Assembly (NCBI GenBank): GCA_019912905.1
Contig: JAIOHO010000976.1
Span: forward strand, 1 to 10,133
DNA from: Anaerolineae bacterium
Lineage (GTDB): Bacteria > Chloroflexota > Anaerolineae > Aggregatilineales > Phototrophicaceae
Direction of reading: 5' to 3'
DNA length: 10,133 bases
Part shown: positions 5,680 through 10,133 of the stretch, piece by piece
Layout of the letters: the number at the start of each line of letters is the position of its first letter
Position numbering within the stretch: the first letter of the stretch is position 1
Made by a program: the position numbers and the translations under genes
Notes under the pieces: model-generated
What the model saw: the letters and a program-made list of their open reading frames with translations, nothing else
Told to the model about the DNA's origin: nothing
Databases searched by the model: none

Positions 5680-7653
5680 ATGCCCGGACCTACCGCGTTT
5701 CTCCCGGTTCCACGCAAAGTTACATCGACCGCCGAATCGGTTCACCTGCCGGATCAGGCCCTGGTCGTGATTCCAAATGGCAGCTTACTTTTTGAGGCCC
5801 AGACCGCTCAGGCGGCCCTGCTGGAGTTTGCCGGTTTGTCATGGCCGGTGGTTGCCGGACACGAATACGCCCAAACGGGCCTGCTGCTCGAAATCGAGGG
5901 CAGTATTCCCCAGGCTGAAGGCTATCAACTCGCCACGCGGGACGGCATGATCCTTATTCGTGGGGCCGACTCCGCCGGGGTCTATTACGGCGTCTGCACC
6001 CTGATGCAGATGCTCCAGCAGCATGGCCGCGATCTGCCGGGTGTGACCATCAACGATTGGCCGGATTTCCCGGCGCGCGGCATGATGCTGGACATCAGCC
6101 GGGATAAAGTGCCGACCTTCGAGACCACCCGAGCCTTGATCGACCGGCTGGCAAAACTCAAGATTAACCAGGTGCAGCTTTACATGGAACATACTTTTGC
6201 CTATCGCCAGCACCCGGAGGTATGGGCCGAAGCGTCGCCCTTTACTGGCGAGGAAATCCTCGAACTGGATGCCTTCTGCCGCCAGCGGCACGTCGAACTC
6301 GTGCCCAACCAGAACAGCCTGGGTCACATGGAACGCTGGCTGAAGTTCGAGCGCTACAATGGGCTGGCCGAAGCTCCTGATGGCTACGATATGCCCTGGC
6401 GCAAAAACAACCCGCCCACCTCGCTCAATCCGCTCGACCCCGGCAGTATCGAATTGATCGGCAGTCTGTATGACGAACTGCTGCCGCATTTCAGCAGCAA
6501 GAAGTTTAATGTCGGCGGCGACGAACCCTGGGAACTGGGCACCGTGCGCAGCAAAGCCGAGCGCGCACGCATTGGTGAGGGCCGCCTCTACCTAAATTAC
6601 CTGCTGAAGTTGTACGAGCAGGTTACGGTGCGGCGCAAGCAGATGATGTTCTGGGATGACATCATCGTCAAATACCCGGACCTCGTGCCCGAACTGCCTT
6701 ACGACGTGATTGCGATGGTGTGGGGTTATGAAGCCAGCCATCCGTTTGACGAACGCTGTGCGCTGTTCCTCGGCTCCGGCATCCCCTTTTACGTCTGCCC
6801 GGGTACATCCAGTTGGAACACCTTCGCCGGGCGGACCGATAATGCCATCGGCAACCTGCGCAGCGCCGCTCTCAACGGCCTGAAGCATGGCAGTATCGGC
6901 TTCCTGATTACCGATTGGGGCGATCGCGGCCACTGTCAGCAGAATTCGATGAGCTACCTGGGGTTTGCCTATGGTGCGGCGGTTTCCTGGGCACAGGATG
7001 CCAATCTCAACCTCGACCTGCCCCACCTGCTCGACCTGTTTGTGTTCGAGGATGAAGCTGGGATTATGGGTAAGCTGGTTTACGACCTGGGGAACATGTA
7101 CCAGATCCCGGGGCACGGACGCTTCAACGGCCACGCGCTGGTGGATGTGCTGCGCGCCCCTGCCGCAGCCTTTGCCGAACAGCGGGCGCTGTGGGCCAAA
7201 CTTCAGAACCCGGATGAAACCCCCTGGCAGACCTATGCCCGCCTGATGAAGCTGGCCTTCTCCGGCGAATCCGGCGACATAGACCCGGAGGTGTTCAAAG
7301 CCGCCCAGCGCAGTGTTGGCACGAACGGCCTGCTGCTGGCCGATGCCGAGTCTTACCGGCAGGCGCTGGCCCAGGTGGGTGAGATTCTTGCTCCGCTGCA
7401 ACAGACCAGCATGCGCCGCCCGGATGCCAATCTCCTCAAAGCAGAGTTCGAACTGGCCGGAGATTTCATTCGGCACAGCGCGCGGCGGGGATTGTTCATG
7501 CTCGGCGAGGGGGATGCCAGCGCTGCCGAACTCAAGGTGGAACTGGAAGGACTGATTGCCCGCTACCGCGAAAACTGGCTGGCGCGCAACCGCCCCGGTG
7601 GATTAGACGACAGTGCCGCGCATTTTGATAATGCACTGAACGGGTATGGATGA
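5680..7653 (+). CDS. GH20 beta-N-acetylhexosaminidase-like glycoside hydrolase
   Basis: This 657-residue protein probably removes terminal beta-linked GlcNAc or GalNAc from oligosaccharides by the substrate-assisted GH20 mechanism. Residues 1 to about 128 match the GH20 N-terminal alpha/beta domain (EGYQLATRDGMILIRGADSAGVYYG). The catalytic barrel follows with PARGMMLDISRDKVP, in which R133 is the usual substrate-binding Arg. The catalytic pair is in FNVGGDEPW (D281, E282). Aromatic pocket motifs MFWDDI, MVWGYE, SSWNTFAGR and TDWGDRGH are present. From about residue 450 a largely helical C-terminal region continues to the end, as in the GcnA-type GH20 enzymes. No signal peptide is visible, so it is probably cytoplasmic. 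The catalytic set appears complete. It shares its last 8 nt with the acetyltransferase gene, which implies co-expression. The family is firm; the sugar specificity is inferred. Confidence 0.93.
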   Translation: MPGPTAFLPVPRKVTSTAESVHLPDQALVVIPNGSLLFEAQTAQAALLEFAGLSWPVVAGHEYAQTGLLLEIEGSIPQAEGYQLATRDGMILIRGADSAGVYYGVCTLMQMLQQHGRDLPGVTINDWPDFPARGMMLDISRDKVPTFETTRALIDRLAKLKINQVQLYMEHTFAYRQHPEVWAEASPFTGEEILELDAFCRQRHVELVPNQNSLGHMERWLKFERYNGLAEAPDGYDMPWRKNNPPTSLNPLDPGSIELIGSLYDELLPHFSSKKFNVGGDEPWELGTVRSKAERARIGEGRLYLNYLLKLYEQVTVRRKQMMFWDDIIVKYPDLVPELPYDVIAMVWGYEASHPFDERCALFLGSGIPFYVCPGTSSWNTFAGRTDNAIGNLRSAALNGLKHGSIGFLITDWGDRGHCQQNSMSYLGFAYGAAVSWAQDANLNLDLPHLLDLFVFEDEAGIMGKLVYDLGNMYQIPGHGRFNGHALVDVLRAPAAAFAEQRALWAKLQNPDETPWQTYARLMKLAFSGESGDIDPEVFKAAQRSVGTNGLLLADAESYRQALAQVGEILAPLQQTSMRRPDANLLKAEFELAGDFIRHSARRGLFMLGEGDASAAELKVELEGLIARYRENWLARNRPGGLDDSAAHFDNALNGYG

Positions 7654-8095
7654 GAACTACAGCCTGCGCCCGGTGATGCTGGCTGATTATGAATTCATCT
7701 ACGACCTGAACCGGCGTGCTATGCGCACCTATGTCGAACCGCTGTGGGGCTGGGACGAGGCCCTGCAGCGCGAGGCGTTCCGGCAGCGCTTCCGGCTGGA
7801 AAACCACTGGCTGATCCTGGTTGGCAAGATGGCAGCGGGCCATATCCAGCGGGAGTCCTCGCCGGACCGCGAGTTCATCGCCCAGATCAGCCTGCTGCCG
7901 GAGTACCAGGGACGCGGAATCGGCAGCGCCGTCGTGCGTGCGATTCAGGCAGAAGCGGCGCCGGCGGGCAAGCTGGTCGAACTGCGCGTGCTGCGGACCA
8001 ATCCCGACGCCCGACGGCTCTACGAGCGGCTGGGCTTTGTCGTGTTCGACTCCAATGAAACCCACGAGTGGATGCGCTGGACACCGGGCGGTTGA
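7646..8095 (+). CDS. GNAT family N-acetyltransferase
   Basis: This 149-residue, single-domain protein has the acetyl-CoA-binding motif A in ISLLPEYQGRGIGSAVVRAI; the Q/RxxGxG/A pyrophosphate loop is Q88-G93. It also has the typical C-terminal motif NPDARRLYERLGFVVF (119-134). It would transfer an acetyl group from acetyl-CoA to an amine on a small molecule or protein in the cytoplasm; the acceptor cannot be predicted. The ATG at 7646 lies inside the last codons of the GH20 gene (overlap ATGGATGA) and has no ribosome site of its own, which suggests translational coupling. Pairing with a hexosaminidase makes an amino sugar or an amino-sugar derivative a reasonable acceptor, but that is guilt by association. 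Length is normal for the family. Confidence 0.92.
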   Translation: MDENYSLRPVMLADYEFIYDLNRRAMRTYVEPLWGWDEALQREAFRQRFRLENHWLILVGKMAAGHIQRESSPDREFIAQISLLPEYQGRGIGSAVVRAIQAEAAPAGKLVELRVLRTNPDARRLYERLGFVVFDSNETHEWMRWTPGG

Positions 8096-8129
8096 GGGAC
8101 AAAGATGCGCTCGAATTTCCCCGAACCCC

Positions 8130-8158
8130 TTGACAAACTAATCAGATTAGTTTATAGT
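8130..8158 (+). promoter_or_regulatory. Strong sigma70 promoter for the MBL-TetR operon
   Basis: TTGACA at 8130-8135 is a perfect -35 consensus, followed after exactly 17 bp by TATAGT at 8153-8158 (five of six to consensus). Transcription would begin near 8165, leaving a leader of about 28 nt with the ribosome site AAAGGAG at 8176-8182, 10 nt before the ATG at 8193. The AT-rich stretch contrasts sharply with the GC-rich flanks. Two inverted repeats overlap it, so the promoter is strong but probably repressed. Confidence 0.85.
8135..8153. promoter_or_regulatory. Operator O1, perfect 8-bp inverted repeat between -35 and -10
   Basis: AAACTAAT (8135-8142), CAG, ATTAGTTT (8146-8153) is a perfect palindrome of 19 bp centred on 8144. 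It fills the spacer of the promoter and touches both core elements, so a bound dimer would block RNA polymerase. The size and symmetry suit a TetR-family dimer, and a TetR-family gene is the second gene of the same operon. That this TetR binds here is inferred. Confidence 0.75.
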
Positions 8159-8174
8159 CTAATTATGTTAGTTT
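8156..8174. promoter_or_regulatory. Operator O2, imperfect copy of O1 over the transcription start
   Basis: AGTCTAA (8156-8162), TTATG, TTAGTTT (8168-8174) has the same CTAA-N5-TTAG core as O1. Its right half-site is identical to that of O1, while its left arm is degenerate. Its centre (8165) is 21 bp from that of O1, two helical turns, so dimers on both sites would lie on the same DNA face. It covers the end of the -10 element and the predicted start of transcription. Confidence 0.6.
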
Positions 8175-8192
8175 TAAAGGAGTACATACACC

Positions 8193-8918
8193 ATGCAGGT
8201 CAAGACTCACGGCAATAATCTCGTTCAACTCACCCGCCTCATCGCCTTCAACTGCTTCCTGGTGCGCGAGGACGACGGCCTCACGCTGGTCGACACGAAT
8301 ATGGGTGGAAGCGCGGATGGAATTCTCAAAGCGGCCCGCGACCTGGGCGCACCGATCCGCCGCATCGTGTTGACTCATGCGCATGTCGATCATGTCGGCT
8401 CGCTGGATGCGCTGCACGCCCTGCTGCCCGACGCTGAAGTCATGATCTCGGCGCGCGACGCCCGTTTCCTGACCGGCGACCGCAGCCTGGACGCGGATGA
8501 AGACCAGATGCCCCTGCGCGGCGGCTATCAGGACTGCACCACCCAGCCGACCCGCCTGCTGCAAGCGGGTGATCGCGTGGGGTCGCTGGAAGTCATCGCC
8601 AGCCCTGGGCACACACCGGGCCATGTGGCTTACTTCGATCACCGCGACGGCACGCTGATCGCCGGAGATGCCTACAGCACCCAGGCGGGCATTGTGACCG
8701 GCGGGAGCCTGCGGCTGCTGTTCCCCTTCCATGCCCTGGCGACCTGGAACAAGCCTCTGGCCGTGCACAGCGGCGAGGTCCTGCGCGCACTGCAACCCAC
8801 CCGACTGGCAGTCGGGCACGGGCGGACCCTGGAGAATCCCGGTGCGGCGATGGATCGGGCCATCGCCGAAGCCAAGCGTCATCTTGGAAACAGTTATGCC
8901 AGCCAGAAAGCGTATTGA
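8193..8918 (+). CDS. MBL-fold metallohydrolase
   Basis: This 241-residue protein has the complete metallo-beta-lactamase-fold ligand set: THAHVDH gives H62, H64, D66 and H67; SPGHTPGH gives H140; AGDAY gives D159; and AVGHG gives H209. A dinuclear metal centre is therefore expected. The fold serves many hydrolases (lactonases, thioesterases, glyoxalase II types, beta-lactamases). The spacing and length resemble the generic small cytoplasmic MBL hydrolases rather than a secreted beta-lactamase, and there is no signal peptide. The start at 8193 is fixed by AAAGGAG 10 nt upstream. The 3' end overlaps the TetR gene by 23 nt, so the two form an operon. Its substrate is probably related to the ligand sensed by that regulator; lactone or thioester hydrolysis is possible, but the substrate is unknown. 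Confidence 0.92.
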   Translation: MQVKTHGNNLVQLTRLIAFNCFLVREDDGLTLVDTNMGGSADGILKAARDLGAPIRRIVLTHAHVDHVGSLDALHALLPDAEVMISARDARFLTGDRSLDADEDQMPLRGGYQDCTTQPTRLLQAGDRVGSLEVIASPGHTPGHVAYFDHRDGTLIAGDAYSTQAGIVTGGSLRLLFPFHALATWNKPLAVHSGEVLRALQPTRLAVGHGRTLENPGAAMDRAIAEAKRHLGNSYASQKAY

Positions 8919-9480
8919 TCGGGAGCGGGTGCTGGGGGTAAGTCTGGCACTGGCCGACGCCAACGGCTTCGAGGCCGTGACGCTGGCGAGCGTGGCGAAA
9001 GCCCTCGGCATCCGCATCCCTTCGCTCTATAATCATGTTGCCGGGCTACCGGGACTGCGCTACGAGATGGCGCTGTGGGGCCTGCGGCAGTTGGGTGACG
9101 ATCTCCGGCGGGCTGCGGTCGGCAAAGCAGGTGATGACGCGATCATCAGCCTGGCCCATGCTTACCGCGCCTTTGCCCACACTCACCCGGGGATATATCG
9201 CGCGACTCTGCGCGCCGCCTCACCGGATGAATCGGAGCTGGTCGCCGCCAGTCAGGACGTACTCGATGTGGTGCTGGCCGTCATGGAGCCGTATGGTTTC
9301 AGCCCGGACGACCAGCTGCACATAATCCGCGCCCTGCGCAGTCTGCTGCACGGCTTTGTCGATCTGGAAATTGGCGGGGGATTCGGGATGGCGCTGGATC
9401 GCGACGAAAGTTTTGGTCAGCTTGTCGAATTGTTCGTCCAGGGTTTGCACGCCCGGCAGGTGCGCGCTGTCGATCGGTAA
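8896..9480 (+). CDS. TetR/AcrR family transcriptional regulator (WHG-type C-terminal domain)
   Basis: This 194-residue protein begins MPARKRIDRERVLGVSLALA. The N-terminal three-helix DNA-binding domain has the helix-turn-helix at about 29-48 (TLASVAKALGIRIPSLYNHV). The remaining ~140 residues are the ligand-binding and dimerisation domain. The segment RALRSLLHGFVDLEIGGGFG (145-164) matches the WHG-type C-terminal domain of TetR proteins. I place the start at 8896 because TetR proteins begin just before the first helix. An in-frame ATG at 8731 would add 55 residues that lie wholly inside the MBL gene and have no family match. GGAA lies about 7 nt upstream. Being downstream of its target in the same operon, it probably represses its own promoter through O1 and O2. 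Confidence 0.93.
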   Translation: MPARKRIDRERVLGVSLALADANGFEAVTLASVAKALGIRIPSLYNHVAGLPGLRYEMALWGLRQLGDDLRRAAVGKAGDDAIISLAHAYRAFAHTHPGIYRATLRAASPDESELVAASQDVLDVVLAVMEPYGFSPDDQLHIIRALRSLLHGFVDLEIGGGFGMALDRDESFGQLVELFVQGLHARQVRAVDR

Positions 9481-9539
9481 GGACGACCGCTTCGACAGCG
9501 TTGAACTCATCCATAAAGGTACGGAATAGCGGATTGACG

Positions 9540-10133
9540 ATGCCACTGGAACCTTTGTTTGGAATCAATATCGACCCCACGGCTGAGGACGTGCAGGCGG
9601 CCTTTCGCCAGGCGCAGGCGGCGGATCGAGCGGGACTCGATCTTGTCACCTGCCAAGATCACCCTTATAACAAGAAGTTTCTGGATACCTGGACGCTGCT
9701 GACCACCATCGCTGCCCTGACCCGGAATGTCCATGTCGGCACGAACGTCGCCAACCTGCCCCTGCGCCCTCCGGCGATGCTGGCGAAAGCCGCCGCTTCG
9801 CTGGATGTCATTTCGGGCGGGCGCGTGGAGTTGGGCATCGGCGCGGGCGCATTCTGGCGCGGCGTCGCGGCTTACGGCGGACACGAACGCTCCCCAGGTG
9901 AAGCTTATGAAGCCTTCCACGAAGCGCTGGACATCATCCGGGGCATGTGGGACAAATCAGGGGGGTCCTTCCGCTATGAGGGCAAACATTATCAGGTGCG
10001 GGGTGCCCAACCCGGCCCGGCCCCGGCACACCGGATTCGCATCTGGGTCGGCGCGCTGGGACCGCGCATGCTGCGCTTAGTGGGCGCAAAAGCCGATGGC
10101 ATCCTGACCTCCATCCCCTACACCCCACCGGAG
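9540..10133 (+). CDS. LLM class flavin-dependent oxidoreductase, N-terminal part (partial)
   Basis: The 198 residues visible carry the luciferase-like monooxygenase barrel: an early strand with GLDLVTCQDHPY (32-43), the strand TRNVHVGTNVANLPLRPP (61-78), and the hallmark LDVISGGRVELGIGAGAFW (88-106). A later strand is IRIWVGALGPRMLRLVGAKADG (166-187). Such enzymes use reduced FMN or coenzyme F420 to oxidise or reduce small organic molecules; the cofactor cannot be decided from this part. The reading frame is open to the right edge, so the C-terminal part is missing. The ATG at 9540 follows the TetR stop by 59 bp in the same direction. Read-through from the MBL-TetR promoter is plausible, since I find neither a terminator nor a convincing promoter in the gap. 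A weak GGAATAGCGG lies upstream of the start. Confidence 0.92.
   Translation, partial: MPLEPLFGINIDPTAEDVQAAFRQAQAADRAGLDLVTCQDHPYNKKFLDTWTLLTTIAALTRNVHVGTNVANLPLRPPAMLAKAAASLDVISGGRVELGIGAGAFWRGVAAYGGHERSPGEAYEAFHEALDIIRGMWDKSGGSFRYEGKHYQVRGAQPGPAPAHRIRIWVGALGPRMLRLVGAKADGILTSIPYTPPE

Noticed and set aside
6592..7476. Minus-strand frame of 294 codons inside the GH20 gene
   Set aside because: It is opposite conserved GH20 sequence and its translation resembles no known protein.
8731..8895. 55-codon N-terminal extension of the TetR gene
   Set aside because: It lies entirely inside the MBL coding sequence in another frame and has no TetR-family similarity. The ATG at 8896 gives a normal TetR N-terminus.
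8163..9017. Minus-strand frame of 284 codons opposite the MBL gene
   Set aside because: The plus strand has the full metal-binding set plus promoter and ribosome site; the minus frame has none of these.
9481..9539. Separate promoter or TetR operator before the LLM gene
   Set aside because: TCGACA and TTGAAC occur but have no -10 at a workable distance, and there is no CTAA-N5-TTAG site in this gap.

Overview
The window is a GC-rich (roughly 60% by eye) bacterial chromosomal segment that is almost entirely coding. Nine genes are supported: seven complete, and one cut off at each end. I see no rRNA, tRNA, CRISPR array, transposase or integrase. The gene mix suggests a free-living, saprophytic bacterium: intracellular-looking glycosidases, a Gfo/Idh/MocA oxidoreductase, an ABC-type ligand-binding protein, and a detoxification-type MBL/TetR/LLM set. 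The sequence flavour (AGGAGG-type ribosome sites, Arg/Ala/Asp-rich proteins, GH51 and GH20 variants) fits Chloroflexota (Anaerolineae-like) best. That assignment is inference from protein style only; no marker gene is present.

Left half (1-5442), all on the minus strand and read right to left. A GH50/GH42-like clan GH-A glycoside hydrolase (5442-3427) is followed by a GH51 alpha-L-arabinofuranosidase (3280-1814), a Gfo/Idh/MocA oxidoreductase (1774-431) and the start of a branched-chain-amino-acid-type ABC ligand-binding protein (313 to beyond the left edge). This reads as a carbohydrate catabolic cluster. The two hydrolases would trim arabinose- and galactose-type residues from imported plant or algal oligosaccharides, and the oxidoreductase would act on a sugar or sugar derivative. 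The gap between the two hydrolases carries short tandem heptamer repeats.

Middle (5443-8095). A 237-bp divergent intergenic region separates the minus-strand cluster from a plus-strand pair: a GH20 beta-N-acetylhexosaminidase-like enzyme (5680-7653), and a GNAT acetyltransferase (7646-8095) that overlaps it by 8 nt. A sigma70-like promoter, a short dyad and a strong AGGAGG site precede the GH20 gene.

Right part (8096-10133), plus strand. A very clear sigma70 promoter (TTGACA, 17 bp, TATAGT) is overlaid by two CTAA-N5-TTAG inverted repeats whose centres are exactly 21 bp apart. It drives an MBL-fold metallohydrolase (8193-8918) and an overlapping TetR/AcrR regulator (8896-9480). A truncated LLM-class flavin-dependent oxidoreductase (9540 to beyond the right edge) follows. 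The simplest reading is an autoregulated TetR circuit in which an unknown small molecule relieves repression of a hydrolase, and possibly of the oxidoreductase.

I found no wholly new system that I can defend. The most distinctive signals are the tandem operator, the GH50-like enzyme paired with an arabinofuranosidase, the ligand-binding protein that starts without a signal peptide, and the heptamer repeats.
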